DNA of 64,000 nt from BOG-908 sp964242115 (lineage in GTDB: Bacteria > Pseudomonadota > Alphaproteobacteria > Acetobacterales > Acetobacteraceae), in assembly GCA_964242115.1 (NCBI GenBank), contig CAXSZX010000010.1, forward strand, positions 77,545-141,544. Reading direction: 5' to 3'. Below, piece after piece: positions 51,290 through 58,785 of this stretch (positions are counted from its first letter, which is position 1; every line of letters begins with the position of its first letter). The notes below the pieces were generated by a model. The model ran no database searches. It saw only the letters and a program-made list of their open reading frames with translations, and was not told where the DNA came from. The translations under genes and the position numbers were made by a program.

Positions 51290-52179
51290 GCGCCGAGGCC
51301 GCGCCGCCCGCCAGCTGGGCGCAGGACGGTGCTGGCTGGCCCAACCGCGAGGCCAGCCGGTTCGTGCGCGCCGGCGGGATAACCTGGCACGTGCAGCAGA
51401 TGGGCGGCGGCCCGCCGCTTTTACTGGTGCACGGCACCGGCGCCTCCACCCATTCCTGGCGCGGCGTGATGCCGATTCTCGCGCGGCACTTTTCGGTGTT
51501 GGCGGTCGACCTGCCGGGGCACGGCTTCACCCAGGTCTCGGCCCGCCACCGCCTGACCCTGCCGGGCATGGCGCGCGACCTGGCCGGGCTGTTGCGGGAG
51601 ATGGGGGAGGCGCCGGTGCTTGCCGTAGGCCATTCGGCCGGCGCGGCCATCCTGGCGCGCCTGTGCCTGGACGGTGCCGCCGACCCAGCCGGCCTGGTCA
51701 GTCTGAACGGCGCTTTCCTGCCGCTGGGCGGTCCGGCCGGCCAGGTATTCGCGCCGTTGGCGCGGCTGCTGGTGGATCTGCCGATACTGCCGCAGCTGTT
51801 CGTCTGGCGCGCGCGTCATCCGGGGATGGTGGATAGGCTGCTGGCCGGCACCGGGTCCCGGCTCGACGCTGACGGCATCGCACTCTACGCGCGGCTGGTG
51901 CGGATGCCGGGCCACGCGGCGGGGGCGCTGCGGATGATGGCGGGGTGGGACCTCGCACCGCTGGTGCGCGACCTGCCGCGGTTGCGGCCGAAGCTGCTGC
52001 TGGTGGCGGGTTCGGGCGACCGGGCGATCCCGCCGGGCGATTCGCAGCGCCTGGCCGCAATGGTGCCGGGCGCGCGGGTAGTGATGCAGCCGGGGTTTGG
52101 GCACCTCTCGCACGAGGAGGACCCGGGTGGCACGGCCGCGCTCATCCTGTCGTTTGCGCGGGAGGTGGGCGCGGAGTGA
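51286..52179 (+). CDS. bchO: BchO, alpha/beta hydrolase of the Mg-chelatase operon
   Basis: Alpha/beta-hydrolase-fold protein regularly encoded after bchID; its exact role in Mg-chelatase function is unsettled. The 297-residue protein has the oxyanion block LLVHGTGASTHSW, the nucleophile elbow VGHSAGAAI, and the catalytic His region GFGHLSHEEDP. The start is GTG, overlapping the bchD stop (GTGA), and its stop again overlaps the next gene the same way, so bchIDO-orf is a coupled operon. Confidence 0.92.
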   Translation: MSAEAAPPASWAQDGAGWPNREASRFVRAGGITWHVQQMGGGPPLLLVHGTGASTHSWRGVMPILARHFSVLAVDLPGHGFTQVSARHRLTLPGMARDLAGLLREMGEAPVLAVGHSAGAAILARLCLDGAADPAGLVSLNGAFLPLGGPAGQVFAPLARLLVDLPILPQLFVWRARHPGMVDRLLAGTGSRLDADGIALYARLVRMPGHAAGALRMMAGWDLAPLVRDLPRLRPKLLLVAGSGDRAIPPGDSQRLAAMVPGARVVMQPGFGHLSHEEDPGGTAALILSFAREVGAE

Positions 52180-52439
52180 AGGCGTTGCTCGCGAACGGTT
52201 GGCTGCTGGACGCGATCCTCGCCGGCGTGGTGCTGGAGGCGGTCGTTCTGAGTGCGTTGTTTCGCCAGACCGGGCGCGGGGTGCGGCCTGGCGACCTGGT
52301 GGCGAACCTGGCGGCGGGGGCGTGCCTGTTGATGGCCATGCGGCTGGGGATGGCGGGCGCTTGGTGGGGCTGGGTGTGTGCCTGCCTGGGGGGCGGGCTG
52401 GTGTGTCACGTGGCGGACCTTCGCGAGCGGTGGCGTTGA
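52176..52439 (+). CDS. Small membrane protein after bchO (87 aa)
   Basis: An 87-residue, GTG-initiated frame overlapping bchO by four bases. It is hydrophobic, with three probable helices (LLDAILAGVVLEAVVLSALF, LVANLAAGACLLMAMRL, WWGWVCACLGGGLVC) and a charged end (HVADLRERWR). It has the look of a conserved photosynthesis-cluster membrane protein, but I cannot assign a function. Confidence 0.72.
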   Translation: MKALLANGWLLDAILAGVVLEAVVLSALFRQTGRGVRPGDLVANLAAGACLLMAMRLGMAGAWWGWVCACLGGGLVCHVADLRERWR

Positions 52440-52635
52440 CTAGGGCGGAAGCGCGCCGGGTCTGCTCCAGGGTTTAACGGCGGATGCGTGCGCAGCGCGG
52501 TAGCGAGGGCGGTTGACCACGAAGGCACGAAGGACACGAAGAAGCAAAGGTTCGCTACAATGTAGCGCTGACACGTTGGAGGCAGAGCTGTCAGCAGCCG
52601 TGCGTTGCAGGGTGAAGCGGAGCGCTCGGAACAGC

Positions 52636-52692
52636 GCGAGGAGCAAAATTGTTTTGCTTCTGTTTTGCAGAAAAGAAAGCTTTGCCTTCCCT
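52636..52692. repeat. Family I single arm, variant
   Basis: GCGCGAGGAGCAAAATTG leads to TTTTGCTTCTGTTTTGCAG and AAAAGAAAGC. The TGTCGCGG box is changed to CAGCGCGAG. Confidence 0.65.
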
Positions 52693-52827
52693 TTTGAGCT
52701 GCAAGGATCTCCCGCTTGAGGTCCTAGAACACGACTATTTGTTTCTATATCATTTCGACCAGCCGTATGGTTCAATATGTTGGCGTGCCGAAGTGTGGAG
52801 CGCGTCCAGCCAGTCCGCGACTGCCGA

Positions 52828-52877
52828 GTGACAACCTTTTTGCTTGTTTTTCTCGGATAGAGAACGCCTTGCTTTCA
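52828..52877. repeat. Family I single arm, decayed, upstream of crtI
   Basis: AACCTTTTTGCTTG, TTTTTCTCGGATAGAGAACGCC and TTGC preserve the arm layout, but the hairpin is weakened. It ends 15 bases before the crtI PpsR-type box. Confidence 0.6.
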
Positions 52878-52891
52878 CCCCTAGCGCCATC

Positions 52892-52909
52892 TGTAAACTT
52901 AGGCTTACA
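52892..52909 (+). promoter_or_regulatory. PpsR/CrtJ-type operator before crtI
   Basis: TGTAAACTTAGGCTTACA fits TGT-N12-ACA exactly and is a near palindrome. It ends six bases before the first crtI ATG, so a bound repressor would cover the initiation region. Confidence 0.8.
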
Positions 52910-52915
52910 GTTCTC

Positions 52916-54442
52916 ATGATGACGCATGTCAACAACCCTGACCAATTGGACCCACGCCCGCACGCCATCGTCATAGGCAGCGGCTTCGGCGGTCTGGCCG
53001 CAGCGATCCGCCTGGGTGCACGCGGCTACCGGGTAAGCGTGCTGGAGCAGCTCGATGCGCCCGGTGGCCGCGCCTACGTCTACCGGCAAGACGGTTTTAC
53101 GTTCGACGCCGGGCCCACCATCGTCACCGCGCCGTTTCTGCTGGAGGACTTGTGGGCGCTGTGCGGCCGCAGCCTGGCCGAGGACGTAGAGTTGCGCCCT
53201 GTCAGCCCGTTCTACCGCATCCGATTCCACGACGGCGAGACGTTCGACTACACCGGCGACGCTGACGCCATGCGGGCGGAGGTGGGCCGCTTCAGCCCGT
53301 CCGACGTGGCCGGCTACGAGCGTTTTATGGCGGCGAGTGCGGAGATCTACCGCGTCGGCTTCGAGCAGTTGGGCGACGTGCCGTTCGACAGCTGGACCGA
53401 CATGGCCAAGCTGGCGCCGCAGTTGCTGCGCCTGGGCAGCCTGCGCAGCGTGCACGGGCTGGTGGGCAGATACGTCAAGGACGAGCGGCTGCGCACGGTG
53501 CTGAGTTTCCACCCGCTGCTAGTGGGCGGCAACCCGTTCGCGGCGAGCTCCATCTACAGCCTGATCTGCTTCCTCGAGCGTCGCTGGGGCGTGCACTTCG
53601 CCATGGGCGGCACCGGCGCGCTGGTCGCCGGCCTGGTGCGGCTGATCGAGGGTCAGGGCGGACGCGTGCGCTGCGGCGTCAAGGTGGCCGAGATCACCGT
53701 GGCGGACGGGGCTGCTACCGGCGTGCGGCTGGAGGGTGGCGAGAGCCTGCGGGCCGACGTCGTGGTCTCCAACGCCTGCGCGGCGCACACCTACGGCACG
53801 CTGCTCGGGGGCACGCGCCGGCGGCGCTGGACGGACGCCAGGATCGCCCGCGCGCGCCACTCGATGAGCCTGTTCGTCTGGTATTTCGGCACGCGGCGGC
53901 GTTACGAGGACGTGGCGCACCACACGATCCTGCTCGGCCCGCGCTACCGCGGGCTGCTGGACGACATCTTCGTGCACCAAAAGCTGGCGGACGATTTCAG
54001 CCTGTACCTGCACCGGCCGACGGCGACCGACCCGTCGCTGGCGCCGCCGGGTTGCGACACGTTCTACGTGCTCTCCCCGGTGCCGAACCTGGCGAGCGGC
54101 ACCGACTGGCAGGCGCAGGCCGAGCCTTACCGGGCGAAGATCGCGCGTGCACTTTCGCAGACCGTGCTGCCCGGGCTGGAGGGCGAGCTGGTGACCTCGC
54201 GCCTGCTGACGCCGCAGGATTTCTCCGACCGCCTGTTGTCCTACCGCGGCGCCGCCTTCGGGCTGGAGCCGATCCTGACGCAGAGCGCCTGGTTCCGCCC
54301 GCACAACCGCAGCGAGGAGGTGGCCAATCTGTTCCTGGTGGGCGCCGGCACGCATCCGGGTGCCGGGTTGCCGGGCGTGCTGTCCTCCGCACGCGTTCTC
54401 GACAAGGTGGTGCCCGATGCAGCTGTCTTCGCCGCGGCCTGA
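52916..54442 (+). CDS. crtI: Phytoene desaturase
   Basis: FAD-dependent desaturase converting phytoene to neurosporene or lycopene at the membrane. The 508-residue protein has the dinucleotide fold AIVIGSGFGGLAAAIRLGARG near the N terminus, FTFDAGPTIVTAPFL, RRWGVHFAMGGTGALV, and the C-terminal FAD contact NLFLVGAGTHPGAGLPGVL. (These four blocks lie near residues 22, 64, 230 and 470.) No Shine-Dalgarno sequence is evident before the paired ATG ATG, so a leaderless transcript is possible. It overlaps crtB by 26 bases. Confidence 0.96.
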   Translation: MMTHVNNPDQLDPRPHAIVIGSGFGGLAAAIRLGARGYRVSVLEQLDAPGGRAYVYRQDGFTFDAGPTIVTAPFLLEDLWALCGRSLAEDVELRPVSPFYRIRFHDGETFDYTGDADAMRAEVGRFSPSDVAGYERFMAASAEIYRVGFEQLGDVPFDSWTDMAKLAPQLLRLGSLRSVHGLVGRYVKDERLRTVLSFHPLLVGGNPFAASSIYSLICFLERRWGVHFAMGGTGALVAGLVRLIEGQGGRVRCGVKVAEITVADGAATGVRLEGGESLRADVVVSNACAAHTYGTLLGGTRRRRWTDARIARARHSMSLFVWYFGTRRRYEDVAHHTILLGPRYRGLLDDIFVHQKLADDFSLYLHRPTATDPSLAPPGCDTFYVLSPVPNLASGTDWQAQAEPYRAKIARALSQTVLPGLEGELVTSRLLTPQDFSDRLLSYRGAAFGLEPILTQSAWFRPHNRSEEVANLFLVGAGTHPGAGLPGVLSSARVLDKVVPDAAVFAAA

Positions 54443-55886
54443 GGATCTGGCCGCGATCGCCAGTCGTGGCACCTCCCCATGCAGTGCTGGGCAGCGTCCT
54501 GTCGTGGCCCCGCGCGCGCAAGCACGGCTGCGCGACTTGTGGTCAGGCCAGAGGCGCTCCCGATCCGACGACGGCCAGACCTGCGTCGATGAGGCGGTCG
54601 GTGGACGAGCGGGTCTAGACCAGACTGGCAACGGTCGGGCTGGCGCCGATCAAGCCGGGCCCGGACAAGCCGGCGCCGACCGGTCGGTCGTCGATCGAAC
54701 AACAGTCAACTGGACGAGCGCACACCAGGCGGGTGCAGGTCAGGCAGCCCTCGACCCGGCTAGCCAGGCAGCCCGCGACCTGGCCGATTGCGGGGCGTTG
54801 ATGCGCGGCGGCTCGCGCACCTTCTTCGCTGCCTCGCTGCTGCTGCCGCGCCGGGTCTGCGCGCCGGCGACCGCGCTCTACGCCTTTTGCCGTCTTGCCG
54901 ACGACGCGATCGACGACGGGGCGATCGTCGATGGAGCGGCCGACCATGCAGCGGCCGACGGTGGGGCGGCCGACGGTGGGGTGATAGTTAACGGGTCGAC
55001 CAACGATCGGGCGATCGACGACGGCGCCCGCAAGCAGGCCGCTTTGCGCACGCTGCGCCGCCGGCTCGACCTGGCTTATGCGGGCGCGCCGGCAGACCTG
55101 GCCGCCGACCGTGCGTTCGCCGCAGCGGTTGCCCGACACGATTTGCCGCGCGCGCTTCCCGAGGCGTTGCTGGAAGGTTTCGATTGGGACGCTCAAGGCC
55201 GCCGGTACGAGGACCTGCCGGCACTGCACGCCTACGCAGCCCGCGTGGCCGGCACGGTGGGGGCGATGATGGCGGTGCTGATGGGCGTGCGCGGCCGTGA
55301 CGCGCTGGCCCGCGCCTGCGAACTGGGCATCGCCATGCAGCTCACCAACATCGCCCGTGACGTCGGCTGCGACGCGCGCGCCGGCCGCGTCTACCTGCCG
55401 CTGTCGTGGCTGCGTGAAGAGGGTATCGATCCCAACGCCTGGCTTGCCGACCCGGTGTTCACCCCGGCGCTGGGCCGCGTGGTGCAACGGCTGCTGGCAG
55501 AGGCGACGGCGCTGTATGCGAGCGCCGCCTCCGGCATCGCCTGCCTGCCGGCCGATTGCCGGCCGGCCATCCGCGCCGCCGGGCTGATCTACGCCGAGAT
55601 TGGCCAGGACATCGCAGCTTCCGGCTACGAAAGCGTCTCCCGCCGCGCCCGCGTGCCGGGATCGCGCAAGGCGGCGCTCATCCTGCGCAGCCTCGCCGCC
55701 GTACGGACGCCGGTGCTGCACGCCCGCGCGCCAGGCTTGAAACAGGCACAGTTCCTGGTGGACGCTGCGTTCGCGGAGACAGCCCACCGCTCGCGTTTCG
55801 CACCCGCGCGCGCAGTGGAGACGCGCGTGCTGTGGCTGCTGGATCTGTTCCAGCAGCTCGACCAGAGGCGGCTGGAGACGCCGTAG
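54417..55886 (+). CDS. crtB: Phytoene synthase with two in-frame insertions
   Basis: Condenses two GGPP to phytoene. Core motifs are present: RGGSRTFFAASLLLP, YAFCRLADDAIDD (first Asp motif, residues 162-166) and LTNIARDVGCDARAGRVYLP (second Asp motif). At 489 residues it is about 140 longer than usual. Extra sequence lies in the N-terminal 110 residues (Gln/Ala/Gly/Asp-rich, repetitive) and directly after the first Asp motif, where 35 residues are inserted. The insertion may be a surface loop. The start lies within the crtI end. Confidence 0.93.
   Translation: MQLSSPRPEDLAAIASRGTSPCSAGQRPVVAPRAQARLRDLWSGQRRSRSDDGQTCVDEAVGGRAGLDQTGNGRAGADQAGPGQAGADRSVVDRTTVNWTSAHQAGAGQAALDPASQAARDLADCGALMRGGSRTFFAASLLLPRRVCAPATALYAFCRLADDAIDDGAIVDGAADHAAADGGAADGGVIVNGSTNDRAIDDGARKQAALRTLRRRLDLAYAGAPADLAADRAFAAAVARHDLPRALPEALLEGFDWDAQGRRYEDLPALHAYAARVAGTVGAMMAVLMGVRGRDALARACELGIAMQLTNIARDVGCDARAGRVYLPLSWLREEGIDPNAWLADPVFTPALGRVVQRLLAEATALYASAASGIACLPADCRPAIRAAGLIYAEIGQDIAASGYESVSRRARVPGSRKAALILRSLAAVRTPVLHARAPGLKQAQFLVDAAFAETAHRSRFAPARAVETRVLWLLDLFQQLDQRRLETP
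54906..55024 (+). repeat. Direct-repeat-bounded insertion in crtB
   Basis: GCGATCGACGACGG occurs at 54906-54919 and 55011-55024, exactly 105 bases (35 codons) apart. Between them GCGGCCGACGGTGGG-type 15-base units recur, coding AADGG. The first copy encodes part of the catalytic DDAIDD. Confidence 0.85.
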
Positions 55887-56003
55887 GTGTACAAGTGGGA
55901 ATGGGCCATCATGGAACTGTTGGTCCTGGCGTTCCTGGTATGGGAGCTGGTATCGGTCCGCAGGTCGATCGCAAAAGACCGCACGGATACCACCAAGGAC
56001 TAG
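55887..56003 (+). CDS. Very small membrane peptide after crtB (38 aa)
   Basis: A 38-codon frame starts with GTG directly after the crtB stop and ends three bases before the next ATG. It encodes YKWEWAIMELLVLAFLVWEL, one membrane helix with a Trp-rich start, then a basic tail (VRRSIAKDRTD). An ATG at codon 9 is an alternative start. Similar one-helix peptides accompany carotenoid or photosynthesis genes in other proteobacteria, by my recollection. The role is unknown. Confidence 0.6.
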   Translation: MYKWEWAIMELLVLAFLVWELVSVRRSIAKDRTDTTKD

Positions 56004-56006
56004 ACG

Positions 56007-56861
56007 ATGCGCCGACCCTCGACGATCGCCGCGCTGGCACTCTGCATGGCAGCAGCGGGCGCGGCCGACGCGCTATCCGCGACGCCCACGAAGAGTGCTA
56101 AGCGCGGCGTCGCCTACGACCTCGCGTCGACGGCCGACATGGCGGCGCTGTCTCCCGGTGTGAGCTGGTGGTATAATTGGGGGTCGGCACCCAACGCCGC
56201 GTTGCCGGGTAACGCCGCGGCGAAATACCAGATCGACTACTACCCCATGCTGTGGAACGGCGACTTCCAGGCCGCAACGGTCGAAGCCTTCCTGGCAGCG
56301 CATCGCAGGATCAAATACCTGCTCGTGCTCAACGAACCCAACGTCGGGGGCCAGGCCTACCTGACGCCGCAACAGGCCGCGGCGCTGTGGCCGCAATACG
56401 AGGCTGTGGCTGCCGCCGCGCACGTGAAGATCGTGGGCCCGCAGATCACCTGGGGCACGATGCCCAACTACACCGACCCGGTGGCGTGGCTGGACGCGTT
56501 CTACGCCGCCTACGAAGCGGCCAACGGCGGGCGCGCGCCGCGGCTCGACTACCTCGGGTTCCACTGGTACGACTACGGGTTGGACAACCAGCTCGCACGG
56601 CTCGACAAATACGGCAAACAGATCTGGGTCACCGAGTTCGCCAACTGGCACAGCCAGGATGACGGCGCGCAGATCGACACGCTGGCCAAGCAGGAGGCGC
56701 AGATGACCGCGATGGTGGCGATCTGCGAACAGCGCAGCGACGTGTTCCGGTATGCGTGGTTCACTGGACGTTGGAGTCCGGACCCGCATTACACCAGCCT
56801 GCTCGGCGCCGCCGGGGAGTTGACGGGTTTGGGGGCGCTTTACGTGACGTTGCCACACTGA
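56007..56861 (+). CDS. Secreted GH128-like glycoside hydrolase
   Basis: A 284-residue protein with a signal peptide (TIAALALCMAAAGAADALSA) followed by a TIM-barrel hydrolase of the Glyco_hydro_cc/GH128 type, known for endo-beta-1,3-glucanases. KYLLVLNEPN (about residues 103-112) holds the acid/base Glu and IWVTEFANWH the nucleophile Glu; LGFHWYDYG is also conserved. Its position inside a carotenoid cluster is odd: it interrupts the expected crtB-crtC neighbourhood. A family I arm begins right after its stop. Confidence 0.85.
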   Translation: MRRPSTIAALALCMAAAGAADALSATPTKSAKRGVAYDLASTADMAALSPGVSWWYNWGSAPNAALPGNAAAKYQIDYYPMLWNGDFQAATVEAFLAAHRRIKYLLVLNEPNVGGQAYLTPQQAAALWPQYEAVAAAAHVKIVGPQITWGTMPNYTDPVAWLDAFYAAYEAANGGRAPRLDYLGFHWYDYGLDNQLARLDKYGKQIWVTEFANWHSQDDGAQIDTLAKQEAQMTAMVAICEQRSDVFRYAWFTGRWSPDPHYTSLLGAAGELTGLGALYVTLPH

Positions 56862-56865
56862 GAAA

Positions 56866-56915
56866 AAGCAAGGCCTTCTTTTTCGAGAAAAAGAAGCGAA
56901 AAGCTTTTGCGGACT
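56866..56915. repeat. Family I single arm after the GH128-like gene
   Basis: GCAAGGCCTTCTTTTTCGAG with AAAAAGAAGCG, then AAAAGCTTTTGCGG. The hairpin is perfect; the TGTCGCGG box is truncated to TGCGGAC. Confidence 0.8.
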
Positions 56916-56981
56916 TACCTGCGACGCGTGTGCAAGGAGGCCGGGGATCGTTTCCTTGCGCCAGTTTCATGGGGGATGTGA

Positions 56982-57644
56982 ATGCCGCTTACCTTGAACG
57001 GGTTCGTGTCGGATAGGGGAAACGAGCCGACGGATTGGCAGCACGCCGTGCTCAAACCTTCGGTGACGATGACCTGGCATCACACGATACCTTGGAATAC
57101 TCTGAGCTGCGTGTGGAACGCCTTGGTGCAGGGCCAACACTGGCAGGCGGCCGCGAAGTTCCTCTACCTCGTCGGCGTCACCTTCCCCAACCCGGTGATC
57201 GAGAAGATCAAGACGTCCTCCCTCGACGATCGCGACGCGCTGCACACGCGGCTGACCTGGCAGGGCTGGAACATCGTCGAAGGACCAGGCGAAGCGTTCC
57301 GCGACGACGATCCGGGCGAGGCGTTCGATTCTTGGCCGGGCGTCGGCATGACATCGAACCAACGCACGACACACCAGGAGGTGAGATCCCTCTACACCGT
57401 GATGCAGCAGGTTGCCGCGCAGCCCCTGGTCGCCGGCACACAGAACCGCACCGTTGACGCCATGATGGCGAGCCGGTTGGAGCAGGCCTTCGACAAGGTG
57501 AAGCAGGCGCTGCGCGGCAAATCCTACGTGCCCTGGACGGAGGCGATGTGGTTCGCCAAGAGAGAGGGCCGGGTGAACAAGAACATGCACGCGGTCTGGG
57601 ATGTCCAACCCGTCTGGCGCAAGCGGCAGGCGAGTGATCCTTGA
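56982..57644 (+). CDS. Unrecognised protein with an HHTIPW motif (220 aa)
   Basis: A 220-residue cytoplasmic-type protein with normal codon use. The segment TMTWHHTIPWNTLSCVWNAL (about residues 29-48) recalls the His-His-x-x-Pro block of HNH/GHH-like nuclease families, but the rest of such a fold (a downstream Asn-His or His) is not obvious. The C terminus is basic (WAFAKREGRV-like stretch near 187). A catalytic role is not claimed. It lies between the GH128-like gene and the convergent crtC. Confidence 0.55.
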   Translation: MPLTLNGFVSDRGNEPTDWQHAVLKPSVTMTWHHTIPWNTLSCVWNALVQGQHWQAAAKFLYLVGVTFPNPVIEKIKTSSLDDRDALHTRLTWQGWNIVEGPGEAFRDDDPGEAFDSWPGVGMTSNQRTTHQEVRSLYTVMQQVAAQPLVAGTQNRTVDAMMASRLEQAFDKVKQALRGKSYVPWTEAMWFAKREGRVNKNMHAVWDVQPVWRKRQASDP

Positions 57645-57890
57645 GAAAGCAAGCGAGCGCTTCTTTGTCGAGAGGAGAAAAAACTTTTGCTCTCGTTGGT
57701 GCCGACGGCTGACACGCTTCAGCTCCGCACGCGCTTACAGGAACAAAGTTGTGCTTCTTCAGTGTCCGTTTGCAAAGTTGGCCTGGTGAGTCAGCTGGCA
57801 GGGTTGTCCGAGCACCGGAGCACAGGAACACGCGTCAGGTGGCCGCCCGGGCAACTTTGCAGACCGACACTCAACAAAGAAGCGCGTTCC
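57645..57890. repeat. Family I element with nested family II insert at the crtC end
   Basis: The left arm is GAGCGCTTCTTTGTCGAGAGG with AAAAAACTTTTGC. The right arm is split: ACAAAGTTGTGCTTCTTC before the insert and AACAAAGAAGCGCG after it. The second half encodes the last residues of crtC. Confidence 0.78.
57761..57871. repeat. Family II structured repeat, copy 3
   Basis: The ends AGTGTC (57761) and GACACT (57866) are inverted. GCAAAGTTG (57772) pairs perfectly with CAACTTTGC (57852). The centre has the invariant AGCACCGGAGC. The inner stem is weaker than in copy 1. Confidence 0.8.
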
Positions 57891-58785
57891 TCGGCGCCTT
57901 GAACGGTAGCATCAACTGCACCCAAGGCTGCACGAACCTGTCCAGCGACACGCTCTCGTGCACCGCCGTGACGTCTTCGCCCAACACGCGCGAGGCGATC
58001 ACCGAGCGCGTGTAAAACGGCGCGTCCTCTAGCACCTGCACCACGCGCGGCGCGCTGCCTGCGTCGGCCAGCGTGCTACGCGGCATCCCCCAGAAGCCCG
58101 GCTTCATCGTGGCGAGCTTCGGAGCCTCGATCTCGCGCGCGGCGCCGTGTGCGTCGTAGCGCAGCGTGGTGCAGAACTGCGCGCCGTCGCGGCGTGTGCC
58201 GTGGTAGAGCACCGCCATGCCGTCCTGCAGCGGTGCGCGGCACCAATCCCAGGAGACGAAGCCGTCTTCCAGCGGTTCGTCGCCGGCGTTGGTGTCGAAA
58301 TACGCGGTGCCTTGCCAGCGGAGATCCGGTTTGCGCAAGCAGACCTCCACCCGCGCGCCCGGTGCAATCGGCGACCAGCGGTGGCGGCCCACGCCGTCCA
58401 GCGCCACCTCGTGCGTAGCCAGCCCAGTGGGATGCAGCTTGATGGTGCCGCGCAACCGGGTCGGCAAAGGCGCAGTCACCTCCTCAATTTCCGCGGTCAG
58501 CGAGGTGCCGTCCCAGCGCAAGAAAGACGGGCCGATCTGCAGGTTGTCCGCGTCGCGCGACAGCGCGCCAGCGCCGCGTTCGGTCATCGCCCAACGTTTG
58601 CCGCCGCGTCCGTAAAGCGCCACGTTCATCGTGACGTGGTTCTGCGGATCGCCACTGCCGTGCCGGCGCGCGAGGCGATACCAGGGCGAAAACACGCTGC
58701 CGATGAAGGCGATCAGCGTCAGGCCGTGTTGGCCATCGTCGCTGAGCGCGTCGAGGTACCACCAGGCGTAGCCGCGCGGGACCAC
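57871..58785 (-). CDS. crtC: Carotenoid 1,2-hydratase (hydroxyneurosporene synthase)
   Basis: Adds water across the terminal double bond of neurosporene or lycopene. From the GTG at 58785 it has 304 residues. Family blocks are AVVPRGYAWWYLDALSDDGQ, LIAFIGSVFSPWY, PQNHVTMNVALYG, RWSPIAPGARVEV, and GTAYFDTNAGDEPLEDGF. No ATG fits, and the start lies within the end of crtD, a 67-base overlap. The last residues and stop (ALLC) are encoded by a repeat arm. Confidence 0.9.
   Translation of the reverse strand: MVPRGYAWWYLDALSDDGQHGLTLIAFIGSVFSPWYRLARRHGSGDPQNHVTMNVALYGRGGKRWAMTERGAGALSRDADNLQIGPSFLRWDGTSLTAEIEEVTAPLPTRLRGTIKLHPTGLATHEVALDGVGRHRWSPIAPGARVEVCLRKPDLRWQGTAYFDTNAGDEPLEDGFVSWDWCRAPLQDGMAVLYHGTRRDGAQFCTTLRYDAHGAAREIEAPKLATMKPGFWGMPRSTLADAGSAPRVVQVLEDAPFYTRSVIASRVLGEDVTAVHESVSLDRFVQPWVQLMLPFKAPRNALLC

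Larger units (their letters stand above)
52440..52891. other. Gene-free region before crtI with mixed repeats
   Basis: It contains the ACGAAGGCACGAAGGACACG motif (52519-52538), the palindrome GCTACAATGTAGC (52554-52566), and an inverted pair GCTGACA (52567) / TGTCAGC (52589). Two family I single arms follow (52636-52692, 52828-52877). No gene was recognised. Confidence 0.55.
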
